A stretch of DNA of 64,000 bases from the NCBI RefSeq assembly GCF_021129235.1, contig NZ_JAJOMA010000001.1:744001-808000 (forward strand), written 5' to 3'. Position numbers and translations under genes: made by a program. Origin of the DNA: Kineosporia mesophila. Lineage in GTDB: Bacteria > Actinomycetota > Actinomycetes > Actinomycetales > Kineosporiaceae. This document shows positions 41,452-51,590 of the stretch, one piece after another; positions within the stretch are counted from its first letter, which is position 1, and the number at the start of each line of letters is the position of its first letter. The notes under the pieces are model-generated. The model did no database searches. It had not been told where the DNA came from and worked only from the letters and a program-made list of their open reading frames with translations.

Positions 41452-42939
41452 ATGCCGCTGACTCAGAAGACGCTGTCCCACCTCGACGAGAGGGTGGCGC
41501 GGCCGGGCTACGACAGATCCGAAGTCACGGTGGGCATCGTGCATTTCGGGGTCGGAGGATTCCACCGGGCGCACCAGGCGATGTATCTGGACACCCTGAT
41601 GAACTCCGGCCGGGCGATGGACTGGGGCATCTTCGGGGTCGGGGTGATGCCGCCCGACAAGGCCATGGCCGATGCGCTGTCGAAGCAGGATCACCTCTAC
41701 ACGCTGATGCTCAAGGACGGGCACGGCAACCTGGATGCCCGGGTGATCGGCTCGATCGTCGACTACGCCTACGCCCCCGACGAACCGCAGCGGGTGCTCG
41801 ACGTGCTGACCGCGCCCTCGACGCGCATCGTCTCGCTGACGGTGACCGAGGGCGGCTACAACATCGACAACACCACCGGTGCGTTCGACGTGGACAACCC
41901 GGTGATCACTGCGGACGTCGCCGGCCTCTCGGAGGGGAAGGCGCCGGTCACGATGTACGCCTGGGTGGCGGAGGCACTCCGGATCCGGCGGGAGCGCGGT
42001 ATCGAGCCGTTCACGGTGATGTCCTGCGACAACATCCAGTCGAACGGTGACGTGGCCCGCTCGTCCATCGCCGCGTTCGCCGGTCTGGTCGACGAGGACC
42101 TGGCGCAGTACATCCGCACCGAGGTGTTCTTCCCGAACGCCATGGTCGACCGGATCACGCCGGTCACCACGCCCGACGTGGTCGAGGCGGTGTCGGGTGT
42201 CTTCGGCATCGACGACGCCTGGCCGGTGGCCTGCGAGCCGTTCACCCAGTGGGTGCTGCAGGACGCGTTCCAGTCCGGGGTCCGTCCTCCGTTCGAGGAG
42301 GCCGGCGTGCAGATGGTCGCCGACGTCGAGCCGTACGAGCTGATGAAGCTGCGCCTGCTCAACGCCGGGCACCAGGCCATCGCCTACGCCGGGCACCTGT
42401 GCGGGTACACGTACGCCCACGAGCCCTCGTCCGACCCGTTGTTCGTGCAGTTCCTGCGTGACTACTGGAACCACGAGGCCCGGCTCACGCTGGCCCCGGT
42501 CGAGGGCATCGACGTGGACGAGTACTGCAACACCCTGATCGAGCGCTTCGCCAACCCGGAGGTCCGCGACACGATCGCCCGGCTGGCCTCCTACGCCTCC
42601 GACCGCATCCCCAAGTTCGTGGTGCCGGTGATCCGTGCCAACCTGGCGAAGGGCCTGGTCAGCACCCGGGCCATCGCGATCGCGGTGACCTGGGCGCGCT
42701 ACGCCGAGGCGGTCGACGAGCAAGGGCAGCCGATCACGGTCGTCGACGTGGAGAAGGACGAGGTGCTCGCCCGGGGCGCCCGGCAGAAGGACGACCCGCT
42801 GGCCCTGGCCCGCTCCACCCGCTGGTTCGGTGACCTGGCCGACGACCCGCGCTTCGCCGAGGTCTACACGGCCCAGCTGGCACTGATCCACGAGGTCGGG
42901 GCCCGGGAGTTCCTGAACATCCTGAACAAGAGCGCGTAA
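41452..42939 (+). CDS. Polyol dehydrogenase (mannitol 2-dehydrogenase/fructuronate reductase family)
   Basis: A 495-residue long-chain dehydrogenase that interconverts polyols and ketoses with NAD(H). The Rossmann domain contains VGIVHFGVGGFHRAHQAMYL (the GxGxFHRAH signature). The C-terminal domain has the catalytic K-x4-N-x2-H motif in ELMKLRLLNAGHQAIAYAGH. Residues between (VMSCDNIQSNGDVARSSIAA) match mannitol 2-dehydrogenases closely. The convergent xylulokinase suggests D-arabitol to D-xylulose, or mannitol to fructose (inference). ATG 41452 is used; GTG 41443 is an alternative. It is divergent from the AAA+ ATPase gene. Confidence 0.92.
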   Translation: MPLTQKTLSHLDERVARPGYDRSEVTVGIVHFGVGGFHRAHQAMYLDTLMNSGRAMDWGIFGVGVMPPDKAMADALSKQDHLYTLMLKDGHGNLDARVIGSIVDYAYAPDEPQRVLDVLTAPSTRIVSLTVTEGGYNIDNTTGAFDVDNPVITADVAGLSEGKAPVTMYAWVAEALRIRRERGIEPFTVMSCDNIQSNGDVARSSIAAFAGLVDEDLAQYIRTEVFFPNAMVDRITPVTTPDVVEAVSGVFGIDDAWPVACEPFTQWVLQDAFQSGVRPPFEEAGVQMVADVEPYELMKLRLLNAGHQAIAYAGHLCGYTYAHEPSSDPLFVQFLRDYWNHEARLTLAPVEGIDVDEYCNTLIERFANPEVRDTIARLASYASDRIPKFVVPVIRANLAKGLVSTRAIAIAVTWARYAEAVDEQGQPITVVDVEKDEVLARGARQKDDPLALARSTRWFGDLADDPRFAEVYTAQLALIHEVGAREFLNILNKSA

Positions 42940-42950
42940 CTGAACCCGGC

Positions 42951-42994
42951 CGTGATCATGCGAACCTTCCCCGGGGAAGGTTCGCATGATCACG
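42951..42994. terminator. 44-base perfect palindrome between convergent genes
   Basis: The two 22-base arms are exact reverse complements: CGTGATCATGCGAACCTTCC plus CC, then the mirror half, with no spacer. It starts 12 bases after the dehydrogenase stop and ends 17 bases before the xylulokinase stop. Position and symmetry suit a shared terminator. The unusual length and the GATCATGCGAACCTTCC core suggest it could also be a member of a dispersed palindromic repeat family. Confidence 0.75.
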
Positions 42995-43011
42995 AGGGGT
43001 CTCGGGGGCTC

Positions 43012-44436
43012 TCAGCGTTCGGCCGTCAGCTCCCGGACCTCGGCGTACTGCTCCCGCACCTGCGGGGTGAGCTGGTCGGCCGCGAGCACCGTCGGCTCGC
43101 CGGAGGACGACCACTGTGGCAGGGTCTGCGAGCCGGACAGCACCCAGGCCGCCTGGCGGGCGGCGCCGTCGGCCACGTACTCACCCGGGGTCGGCACCAG
43201 GACGTCCAGGCCCAGGATGCCCGGGGCCAGCCGCTGCACCGCCTCGGACTGCGCCGCCCCACCGATGAGGAAGGCCCGCTGCACCGGGACGCCCGCGGCG
43301 CGCAGGGCGTCGATGCCGTCGGCCAGGGAGCACAGCAGCGCCTCGACCGCGGCCCGGGCGATGTGCGCGGGTGTGGTGTTGGACAGCCGCATACCGTGCA
43401 GCGACGCCGTCGAGCGGGGCCGGTTGGGCGTGCGCTCGCCCTCGAAGTAGGGCACCAGCACCAGTCCTTCGGCGCCCGAGGGAGCCTGCAGGGCGAGCTT
43501 GGCCAGGCCTTCGTGGTCGACGCCGAGCAGGTTCGCCGCCCAGTCGAGCACCCGCGCCGCATTCAGGGTGCAGGCCAGGGGCAGGTAGCGGCCGGTCGCG
43601 TCGGCGAAACCGGTGACCAGGCCGGAGCCGTCGGCGGTCGGTGAACCGGCGATCGCCGAGACCACGCCCGAGGTGCCGATCGACACCGCGACGTCACCGG
43701 GCTTCAGCGCCAGGGCCAGAGCGGCCGCCGCGTTGTCGCCCGCACCCGGCCCGAGGATGGGCGAGGACCCGTCGAAGAACCCGGCCGTGCCCGTTCCTGC
43801 CCGTTCGCGTGGTCCGAGTACCCGGGGAACTGTGGCTTCGTGACCGAGTGCGCGCTCCAGCAGATCGTTGCGGTAGCCCTCGGAGGCGGGCGACCAGTAG
43901 CCGGTACCCGACGCGTCCGACCGGTCGGTGACCAGGCCCTCGAATCCCGTTCCGGCGAAACCACCGGCGAGTTGCCAGGTCAGCCAGTCGTGAGGCAGAG
44001 CCACCGCGTGGGTCCGGGTGGCGTTCGCCGGTTCCGCGTCGCGCAGCCAGCGCAGCTTGGTCACGGTCAGCGAGGCCACCGGGACCGAGCCGATCGCGTC
44101 GGCCCACTGCTGCTCGTCGAGCTCACCGATCAGGTCGGTGGCGGCGCCGGCCGATCGGGTGTCGTTCCACAGCAGGGCGTCGCGCACCACCTCGCCGGAG
44201 GAGTCGAGGGCGATCATGCCGTGCTGCTGGCCACCCACCGAGAGCGCGGCCACGTCGTGCAGTCCGCCCGCATCGCTGACCGCTGTCTGCAGGGCCTCCC
44301 ACCAGGCCCGGGGGTGTACTTCGGTGCCGTCGGGATGCCGGGCGCGACCGGAGCGCACGAGCTCTCCGGTGTCGGCATCCCGAATCACGATCTTGCAGGA
44401 CTGGGTGGACGAGTCCACACCGGCGACGAGGGTCAT
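43012..44436 (-). CDS. xylB: Xylulokinase
   Basis: A 474-residue FGGY-family kinase that phosphorylates D-xylulose to enter the pentose phosphate pathway. It begins [20 protein letters not shown]. The substrate region reads [20 protein letters not shown] followed by LLWNDTRS, the xylulokinase signature, with ATP-site blocks [20 protein letters not shown] and [14 protein letters not shown], and the FGGY-like [18 protein letters not shown] near the end. Two adjacent ATGs exist; 44436 has better spacing from GGGAG. It converges on the polyol dehydrogenase gene, which could supply xylulose. Confidence 0.93.
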   Translation of the reverse strand: MTLVAGVDSSTQSCKIVIRDADTGELVRSGRARHPDGTEVHPRAWWEALQTAVSDAGGLHDVAALSVGGQQHGMIALDSSGEVVRDALLWNDTRSAGAATDLIGELDEQQWADAIGSVPVASLTVTKLRWLRDAEPANATRTHAVALPHDWLTWQLAGGFAGTGFEGLVTDRSDASGTGYWSPASEGYRNDLLERALGHEATVPRVLGPRERAGTGTAGFFDGSSPILGPGAGDNAAAALALALKPGDVAVSIGTSGVVSAIAGSPTADGSGLVTGFADATGRYLPLACTLNAARVLDWAANLLGVDHEGLAKLALQAPSGAEGLVLVPYFEGERTPNRPRSTASLHGMRLSNTTPAHIARAAVEALLCSLADGIDALRAAGVPVQRAFLIGGAAQSEAVQRLAPGILGLDVLVPTPGEYVADGAARQAAWVLSGSQTLPQWSSSGEPTVLAADQLTPQVREQYAEVRELTAER

Positions 44437-44559
44437 CATTGCTCCCGAACGATCGACAGACTGGCCGGCTCCGGCCGTCTGAGCACAGCCCGGCCCAGCT
44501 TACTGGCCGGTCAGGAAGGGGCGGCGATGAGTTCCGCCCCCTGACCTCGTCCTGAAGGT

Positions 44560-45522
<963 letters not shown>

Positions 45523-45862
45523 AAGGTGTTCCGGTGCAGGTATAGAGCAGTTAGGCGCCCGTTGAGAACTGCACCGCAGGCCCGAACGGGTTAACATGGC
45601 GCGACGTGGGAGGAAAGTTCAGCTAGGGCCGGCGCGATCCGCCGGAGCCGGCCGCCTCCCATGCCGGTGGCCCGACGCCACGTATTGCCGTGGCGTGAAA
45701 TCACTGTCGATGTTCTGGGCTTTCCGTGCCCGCGTGCCGATGCATGTAGCAAGCCGTCTTCGGCGCGCGATCAGTACAACGCGGGCGTTGCTCGATGCCG
45801 CATGCCCGCCGGAACTCTGCATACCTCTGCACAGGCGACAAGAGAAGATCGGATCAACGATC

Positions 45863-46840
45863 ATGGTGGCGGACAGTAGCGACACATCGGCCCTCTTCGG
45901 TGCGATCGGCGGGGTCATCCCGCCGATCTGCACCCCCCTGACGCCCGATCGGCGTCTTGACCTGGATTCCTTGCGCAGCTTGAGAACTCACCTGATCGGG
46001 CAGGGGGTGAGCGGCATCTTCGCGCTCGGTACGATGGGAGAGGGGCACTACCTCACGCCCAGTCAGTCGACCACGGTCGTGGAGACCCTGGCCGCCGAGA
46101 AGGGCCCCGAACCGCTGCTCGTCGGTATCGTGGAACCCACGACGCCACGGGTGCTCGAGGGCATCGACCGCCTGGTGTCCGAGCAGGTCGACGGCATCGT
46201 CGTCACCGGGCCGTTCTACGCCAACGTCAGTGAGCCGGAAATCCTGCGGCACTTCGAGCTCGTCGCAAAGCATTCTCCGGTACCAGTTCTCGCCTACAAC
46301 ATGCCCAGCAACACGGGTTACGCGCTGACCGCGCACAACATGATCGAGCTGCTCGCCGAAGACCTCATCGTCGGCATCAAAGACAGTTCGCTCGACCTCA
46401 CCAACCTGCGCCGGGTCACGGTGGAGGTGCCGAACGTGGACAAGAAGCTCATCTTCACCGGGTCCGACACCCTGCTCGACTGTGCCCTCGACATCGGCGC
46501 GAACGGTGCGGTCACCGGCCTGTCCAACATCGCGGCCGACTACTTCGTCGCGGCGATGGCCGCACACGCCGGTGACCGGCGCATCGACCTCTCCCGCATC
46601 CTGCGCGTCCTCAACATTCTCGTGCAGGTGTATGTGCCCACCGAGGTCGAGCGGGGCCCCAACAGCACGGCGATCGGCGCGCTCAAGTCGGCGCTCGTCG
46701 AGCAGGGCATCATCGCCAGCGATGCCCTGAGCGAGCCGATGACCCCTGTCACCGAGGGCCGTCGCGAGCACGTCCGCTCGGTGCTGGCCGAGGCCCGTCA
46801 GCTGGTCGACATGGCAGAGAGCCAGGGGTTGGCAAGCTGA
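45863..46840 (+). CDS. DHDPS/NAL-family aldolase (dihydrodipicolinate synthase-like)
   Basis: A 325-residue TIM-barrel class I aldolase. GVIPPICTPLTPDRRLDLDS opens the barrel, and GIFALGTMGEGHYLTPSQST holds the pyruvate-carboxylate site, normally GTTGE and here GTMGE. The tyrosine is in VLAYNMPSNTGYALT, and the Schiff-base lysine in LIVGIKDSSLDLTNL. Lysine-biosynthetic DapA enzymes have GTTGE and an Arg138 equivalent; the deviation suggests a catabolic aldolase such as a sialic-acid, KDG or hydroxyproline lyase. ATG 45863 is chosen after a 340-base leader. It is not clearly in an operon. Confidence 0.9.
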   Translation: MVADSSDTSALFGAIGGVIPPICTPLTPDRRLDLDSLRSLRTHLIGQGVSGIFALGTMGEGHYLTPSQSTTVVETLAAEKGPEPLLVGIVEPTTPRVLEGIDRLVSEQVDGIVVTGPFYANVSEPEILRHFELVAKHSPVPVLAYNMPSNTGYALTAHNMIELLAEDLIVGIKDSSLDLTNLRRVTVEVPNVDKKLIFTGSDTLLDCALDIGANGAVTGLSNIAADYFVAAMAAHAGDRRIDLSRILRVLNILVQVYVPTEVERGPNSTAIGALKSALVEQGIIASDALSEPMTPVTEGRREHVRSVLAEARQLVDMAESQGLAS

Positions 46841-46861
46841 AGTTGGCTGATCTCTCTCAGC

Positions 46862-46882
46862 AACCTCTCCCCTTACGTAAGG
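46862..46882 (+). promoter_or_regulatory. Shared promoter element, polysaccharide acyltransferase copy
   Basis: AACCTCTC, five bases, then ACGTAAGG, inside the 12-base palindrome CCTTACGTAAGG (46871-46882). A similar pair, AACCTCTC-3-ACGTAAGG, is at 54143-54161 in front of another probable polysaccharide gene. The distance to the start is 46 bases here and 25 there. It may be a common operator; the match is short. Confidence 0.35.
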
Positions 46883-46927
46883 TTAGGTTTCCTCGACGTC
46901 GGACGAGCGACGACGAGACGAGGAAGC

Positions 46928-48016
46928 GTGATCCTGACCATCGGCACGATCAGTGCGATCGGCGGGGCGGGCGCGGGTAGGCACCGCTCCGCCCCGTCGC
47001 CAGACACCCTGGCTTCGGCGTTCGACCCCCGGAACAACGCGCTCAACGTCATGAGACTCGCGCTGGCGACCACCGTGGCGGTGGTCCACGCGATGTTCCT
47101 GGGGTTCGGACACCAGCCGCGCATCGGTGTCACCGAGGTGGGCGCGCTGTGTGTGGACGCGTTCTTCGTGCTCAGCGGGTTCCTCGTCACCCGCAGCCTG
47201 CTGCGCCTGAACTCGGTGCCGCGCTACCTGCGGCACCGGGCGCTGCGCATCCTGCCCGGGTTCTGGGCGGTCATGCTGCTCTCGGCGTTCGTGGTGGCAC
47301 CGCTGATGGCCGTACTGGCCGGCCGCGGTGCCGCCACGGTCTTCAGCGGTCCCGACTCCTCGTTCGGTTACCTGGTGCAGAACGCGGCCCTGCTCATGCG
47401 CCAGTTCGGCATCAGCGGCCTGCCCGGTGACGGCGGCAATCCGGACGTGATCAACGGTTCGCTGTGGACGCTGTTCTACGAGGCCTGCTGCTACCTGCTG
47501 ATCGCGGGGCTCGGGGTGATCGGGGTGCTGCGCCGGTGGCCGTGGGTGGTGCTCGCCCTGATCGTCGTGCTCTGGGGGCTGACCGTCGCCAGCGAGGTCG
47601 GCATCAACCCGCTGGGCTCGTCGTACATGCTGCGCTTCTCGTTCGTGTTCCTGCTCGGCGCGGCCGGTTTTCTCTTCGCCGACCGCATTCCGGTCAACCG
47701 CTGGATCGCCCTGGCCGGTCTCGCCGTCGTCGTCGCCAGTCTGCTGGTGATGCACGACTGGCGAGGGGCCGGTGGGCCGGCCTTCGCCTACCTGTGCCTC
47801 TACGCGATGGTGCGCCTGCCCGTTCCGTGGGAGCCCCGCTGGGACCTGTCCTACGGGATGTACGTCTGGCACTGGCCGATTGCCCAGCTGCTGGTGGGTT
47901 TCGGGGTGCAGCAGTACACCCACGTGCCGTTCGTCCTGCTCACCGTGGTGCTGGCCGCGGGGATCGCCGCGCTCTCCTGGAACCTGGTGGAGAGACCCGC
48001 GATGAGTTTCAAGTGA
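46928..48016 (+). CDS. Acyltransferase 3 family membrane protein
   Basis: A 362-residue membrane acyltransferase (OafA/ExoZ type) with about ten helices. The first segment has RLALATTVAVVHAMFLGFGH, with the catalytic histidine of the family, followed by GALCVDAFFVLSGFLVTRSL, the signature VxxFFxxSGF, and the periplasmic loop LRILPGFWAVMLLSA. It transfers acetyl or succinyl groups to surface polysaccharide or antibiotic sugars. GTG 46928 has GAGGAAG upstream. The last 8 bases overlap the convergent hydrolase gene. Confidence 0.9.
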   Translation: MILTIGTISAIGGAGAGRHRSAPSPDTLASAFDPRNNALNVMRLALATTVAVVHAMFLGFGHQPRIGVTEVGALCVDAFFVLSGFLVTRSLLRLNSVPRYLRHRALRILPGFWAVMLLSAFVVAPLMAVLAGRGAATVFSGPDSSFGYLVQNAALLMRQFGISGLPGDGGNPDVINGSLWTLFYEACCYLLIAGLGVIGVLRRWPWVVLALIVVLWGLTVASEVGINPLGSSYMLRFSFVFLLGAAGFLFADRIPVNRWIALAGLAVVVASLLVMHDWRGAGGPAFAYLCLYAMVRLPVPWEPRWDLSYGMYVWHWPIAQLLVGFGVQQYTHVPFVLLTVVLAAGIAALSWNLVERPAMSFK

Positions 48017-49316
48017 GGTCGTTGCGGAAAGCGGCCTCCAGGAAGGTCTGCGTCGCCCCGGTCATGGCGGTGTAGGCCGTCTCCCGGTCCGCCGAGCCGA
48101 ACAGCACCGGCAGGCCGGGCAGCAGGAACGGGGCGTCGGTGAAGCTGAGGTGCTTGGTGTTCTTCACCGTGATGCGGCGGCTGAGGGGGTTCTGCGCCAG
48201 CACCTGCGTGAGCGCCTGTTGGTAGGCAACATTGTCCTGCTGGTCGCCCGCCACCAGGGCCAGCACCGGCTGTCGCGGCCGGGCGTTGTTGCGCGGCAGG
48301 CCGTCGATGTCGATGGCGGCGCGGAACCGGCTGTCCTGCGCCGCTGCCTGGAGTGCCGCGGCCCCACCGGCCGAGTGCCCGGTCACGGCCACCCGATCGG
48401 TGTCGAGGCGGTGGCGGAAGAACGCGTCGGCCTCGATCCGGTCGAGGGCGAAGCTCAGGTCCTGGGCCCGGATCGCGGTGAGATGGTCGGCGTCCCGGTT
48501 GCCCTGCTCGTCGTCACTGGTGGCCCGCACCTTCGACCACAGGGGCCGGCCGTCCTGCGTGAGGGTGACGGCCGAGTCGTACGGATGGTCCAGCGCCACC
48601 ACCACATAGCCCCGCGCCGCGAGATATTCGGCCCAGGCGGTGTTCTGGGTGCGCACACTGAGTAGCCCGGGGGAGAAGAGAACGACCCCGTACTTCTCGC
48701 CCGTGGCCGGGAGCGGGGCGTTCTCCGTGGAATGACCGTGTCCGTCCACGGCCTCGCCGAACAAGAACGCCGGAACCCCGAACGAGCGGCCCAGCCCCTC
48801 GGCGACGATCTGCGGCCGCCGGCCCAGATAGGGGGATGCCGGGCCCTTCAAGGTTGTCGGGTACCAGATCTGTGCGGTGACCCGCCGCCGGTCGGACGCC
48901 GTCGTGGCCGGCTCGTCCCTCGCGGGGTCGGTCCAGTAGGCGGTACGGGTGCCGACGGCGTACTGCCCCTGCGGATCGGGCAGATCCAGCGGCCGGAAAC
49001 CCCAGATCGCGGCCGCGCCCCCGAGCAGGCCGGCGAAACCCAGGGTCAGGACCAGGCCGAGGGCCGCGTAGCCCCTCTTCGTGCGGGGGCGCTGCGTCGC
49101 CACCCGGAACCCGGACAGCGCCATCGCGATCAGCCCGGCCCCGATCACCCCGGTGAGCTGCCAGCGCGGTCCCTCAGTGGCCAGCGCCGCCCCGGCCAGG
49201 ACCAGCAGCAGCACACCGGTGCCGACCGCGGCCGGCCGGCGAGTTGGTTCCGGCGCCAGCACCGCCAGGAGGCAGAGCAGCGCGCTGGCTTCCAAAGCGC
49301 TCTCGAGCAGAGTCAT
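48009..49316 (-). CDS. Membrane-anchored PAF-acetylhydrolase-like lipase
   Basis: A 435-residue protein. The N-terminal 110 residues contain four hydrophobic helices (ALEASALLCLLAVLAPEP, VGTGVLLLVLAGAALATE, LTGVIGAGLIAMALSGF, ALGLVLTLGFAGLLGGAAAI). The C-terminal 300 residues are a PAF-AH class II alpha/beta hydrolase: VVLFSPGLLSVRTQNTAWAE, YVVVALDHPYDSAVT, nucleophile VAVTGHSAGGAAALQAA, and the histidine in KNTKHLSFTDAPF. The catalytic domain should be outside. It probably acts on oxidised or short-chain esters or polymers; the substrate is uncertain. Confidence 0.88.
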   Translation of the reverse strand: MTLLESALEASALLCLLAVLAPEPTRRPAAVGTGVLLLVLAGAALATEGPRWQLTGVIGAGLIAMALSGFRVATQRPRTKRGYAALGLVLTLGFAGLLGGAAAIWGFRPLDLPDPQGQYAVGTRTAYWTDPARDEPATTASDRRRVTAQIWYPTTLKGPASPYLGRRPQIVAEGLGRSFGVPAFLFGEAVDGHGHSTENAPLPATGEKYGVVLFSPGLLSVRTQNTAWAEYLAARGYVVVALDHPYDSAVTLTQDGRPLWSKVRATSDDEQGNRDADHLTAIRAQDLSFALDRIEADAFFRHRLDTDRVAVTGHSAGGAAALQAAAQDSRFRAAIDIDGLPRNNARPRQPVLALVAGDQQDNVAYQQALTQVLAQNPLSRRITVKNTKHLSFTDAPFLLPGLPVLFGSADRETAYTAMTGATQTFLEAAFRNDLT

Positions 49317-49408
49317 TTCACCATCCCCTCACCGATGGTTCATGCTCTCGCAGAGGGGGCCCGCACGTCGTCAGTCCAGGGTCGTAGGCACCTGGGCGGA
49401 TAGGGTGG

Positions 49409-49969
49409 TCAGGACAGCGGACCGGGGGATCTGGTCAGGTTCATCAGGATCTCGCGGATGTGTTCCAGGTCTTCGTGGGAGTGGCCGCCCTCGTAGAGCC
49501 CGGCGATCGCGGCGCCGTCGGCGGCCCGCAGGATCACCAGCAGGCGCTGGGGGTCGAGGCCGTCGTCGGCGAAATAGGCTTCCCAGCGGACCTTGTCCTT
49601 GCGCATGAGGTCGGCCACGCCCGGCGCCTTGAACACCGCGGAGACCAGGGCCACGTGCTCGGCGGGCGACGACTCCTGCAGCAGGACGTCGAACGAGGCC
49701 TTGATGTAACCCCGCATCAGCCGGCCCTCGGCTCGGTCGGCCGGATCGGCCGCGGCCTGGACAGCGACGAAGAAGGCCTCCAGCATGTCGTCGGCCAGGG
49801 CCCGGATCAGCTCGTCCCGGGAGCGGAAGTGATGCAGCAGCCCACCCTTGGACACCCCGGCCTCCCGGGCGATCGCGTCGATGCTGACCCCCGCGCCGCG
49901 CTCGGCCACCACCCGGGCCGCCGCGTCGAGCACCGTGCGCCGGGTCTTCGCCGGATCGCGCTCCGCCAC
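49409..49969 (-). CDS. TetR-family repressor of efflux pump
   Basis: A 186-residue TetR. The DNA-binding domain is TRRTVLDAAARVVAERGAGV, then IDAIAREAGVSKGGLLHHFR, followed by SRDELI. The C-terminal domain has MRGYIKASFDVLLQESSPAE, as in TetR_C_6/BetI-like proteins. GTG 49969 has GAGGAGG just upstream. It is divergent from an MFS exporter across 115 bases containing two phased palindromes, the usual QacR/TetR layout, so it should repress the pump and itself. Confidence 0.92.
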   Translation of the reverse strand: MAERDPAKTRRTVLDAAARVVAERGAGVSIDAIAREAGVSKGGLLHHFRSRDELIRALADDMLEAFFVAVQAAADPADRAEGRLMRGYIKASFDVLLQESSPAEHVALVSAVFKAPGVADLMRKDKVRWEAYFADDGLDPQRLLVILRAADGAAIAGLYEGGHSHEDLEHIREILMNLTRSPGPLS

Positions 49970-50035
49970 CTGACCTCCTCCTGCTTCTCGCTGATTCTCG
50001 GCCCGGACCGGGTCCCGACCGGCACACCCTAGTAG

Positions 50036-50072
50036 CCGACCAAATGGTTTGCTTAACCGACCAGATGGTCCG
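50036..50072. promoter_or_regulatory. Twin palindromic operator of the efflux pump
   Basis: ACCA-AA-TGGT (50039-50048) and GACCA-GA-TGGTC (50059-50070) are near-identical palindromes whose centres are 21 bases apart, two helical turns. They sit in the divergent promoter between the TetR and MFS genes. Cooperative binding of two dimers on one face of the DNA is the likely mode. Confidence 0.78.
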
Positions 50073-50084
50073 TAGCCTGTCGGC

Positions 50085-51584
50085 ATGAGTACCACCCTCG
50101 TGCAGCCGACCCGGCTGGCCGGGCCCCGCGAGTGGGCCGCCCTCGTCCCCCTGACCCTCGCCGTGACCCTGCTCGCCGTGGACGGCACCGTTCTCGCGCT
50201 CGCCGTTCCCTCCCTGACCGTCGACCTCGACGCATCCGCCCAGCAGTTGCTCTGGATCGGCGACTCCTACTCCTTCGCCCTGGCCGGTCTGCTGATCAGC
50301 ATGGGCACGCTGGCCGACCGGATCGGGCGCCGGCGCCTGCTGCTCATCGGCGGAACCGCATTCGGCCTGGTGTCGCTGATGGCGGCCTTCGCGCCCGGGC
50401 CCGGATGGCTGATCGCGGCGCGGGTCCTGCTCGGGGTGGCGGGCGCGACGCTGATGCCCTCGACCCTGTCGATCGTGCGGAACCTGTTCCCCGACGACCG
50501 GCAGCGCACGAAGGCCGTGGCGATCTGGTCGACCGGAGGCGCCGGTGGTGCCGCGCTCGGCCCGCTCGTGGGTGGCGTTCTGCTGGAGCATTTCTGGTGG
50601 GGATCGGTGTTCGTGATCAACCTGCCGATCATGGCGCTGATGGTGGCGACCGTCGGGCGGCTGGTGCCCGAGTCGCGCAATCCGGATCCGGGCCGGTTCG
50701 ACCTGCTGAGCTCGGTGCTGTCGGTGATCGCGATCGTCCCGCTGGTCTGGGCCGTGAAGCACACCGCGCACGAGGGGCTCGACGGGTTCGGGGCGGGTGC
50801 CGCACTGGCCGGCCTGGCCTTCGGCGTGATCTTCGTGCGGCGGCAGAGAACGCTGAAGGACCCGCTGGTCGACGTCACCCTGTTCCGTCGCCCGGCCTTC
50901 GCGGGCACGGTGCTGTCGTCGTTCATCGCGATCTTCGCGTTCAGCGGTCTGCTGTACTTCTTCTCGCAGTATCTGCAGCTGGTGCACGGCTATTCGCCGT
51001 TCCAGGCCGGGCTGCGCGAGATGCCGCTGACCGTCGCGTCGATCCTGGTGGTGGTGATCGCGGTGCCGATGATCAACCGGCTCGGGGTCGGCCGGACACT
51101 CGCTCTGTCGCTTCTGGTCTCGGCTCTCGGGTTCGCCGTGCTGGCGCATTTCGAGACCGCCCGGGGCTACGCCGGTCTGGCGGCCGGCCTGGTGGTGATC
51201 GGCCTGGGGGTGGGCATCGTGTTCACCGCGGCCACCGACGCCGTGCTCGGGTCGGTGCCGCACGAGCGGGCGGGCGCGGCCTCGGCAATCTCCGAGATGT
51301 CGTACGAGATGGGCGTCGCGGTCGGGATCGCGGTGCTCGGCAGCCTTCAGGGCGTGCTGTATCGCAGCCATCTGCCGAGTCTTTCGGGGTTGTCCGGCAC
51401 CGCGGGGGACGCGGTGTCGGACTCCCTGGCCCGTGCCACCCAGGTGCTGGGCAGCGGGGAGATGCTCGGTGCGGCCCGGGAGGCCTTCGCCGAGGCGATG
51501 CAGACCACCTCGTGGATCGCGTCGGTGCTGCTCGTGCTGGCGGGAGTGGTGGCCTGGCGGGTCGTTCCGTCGCCTCGCGGCTGA
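50085..51584 (+). CDS. DHA2-family MFS multidrug exporter (QacA/EmrB-like)
   Basis: A 499-residue 14-helix proton-drug antiporter. TVLALAVPSLTVDLDASAQQ follows helix 1 (motif D1), motif A is GTLADRIGRRRLLLIGG, motif C is LGVAGATLMPSTLSIVRNLF, then TGGAGGAALGPLVGGVLLEH. The C-terminal half has MSYEMGVAVGIAVLGSLQGV. The substrate range is unknown. Its gene is divergent from a TetR repressor with twin operators. It is an intact relative of the exporter relic at 45.3 kb. Confidence 0.93.
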   Translation: MSTTLVQPTRLAGPREWAALVPLTLAVTLLAVDGTVLALAVPSLTVDLDASAQQLLWIGDSYSFALAGLLISMGTLADRIGRRRLLLIGGTAFGLVSLMAAFAPGPGWLIAARVLLGVAGATLMPSTLSIVRNLFPDDRQRTKAVAIWSTGGAGGAALGPLVGGVLLEHFWWGSVFVINLPIMALMVATVGRLVPESRNPDPGRFDLLSSVLSVIAIVPLVWAVKHTAHEGLDGFGAGAALAGLAFGVIFVRRQRTLKDPLVDVTLFRRPAFAGTVLSSFIAIFAFSGLLYFFSQYLQLVHGYSPFQAGLREMPLTVASILVVVIAVPMINRLGVGRTLALSLLVSALGFAVLAHFETARGYAGLAAGLVVIGLGVGIVFTAATDAVLGSVPHERAGAASAISEMSYEMGVAVGIAVLGSLQGVLYRSHLPSLSGLSGTAGDAVSDSLARATQVLGSGEMLGAAREAFAEAMQTTSWIASVLLVLAGVVAWRVVPSPRG

Positions 51585-51590
51585 GAGGAC

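Noticed and set aside
41326-42993. 555-residue open frame on the minus strand, antisense to the polyol dehydrogenase gene
   Set aside because: Arg/Gly/His/Val-rich composition without any domain; it exists because third-position G/C in the real gene avoids stop codons on the other strand.
49371-51371. 666-residue minus-strand frame across the MFS exporter
   Set aside because: Low-complexity His/Gln/Arg/Gly sequence antisense to a clear DHA2 exporter; only the TetR part at 49409-49969, in its own frame, is real.
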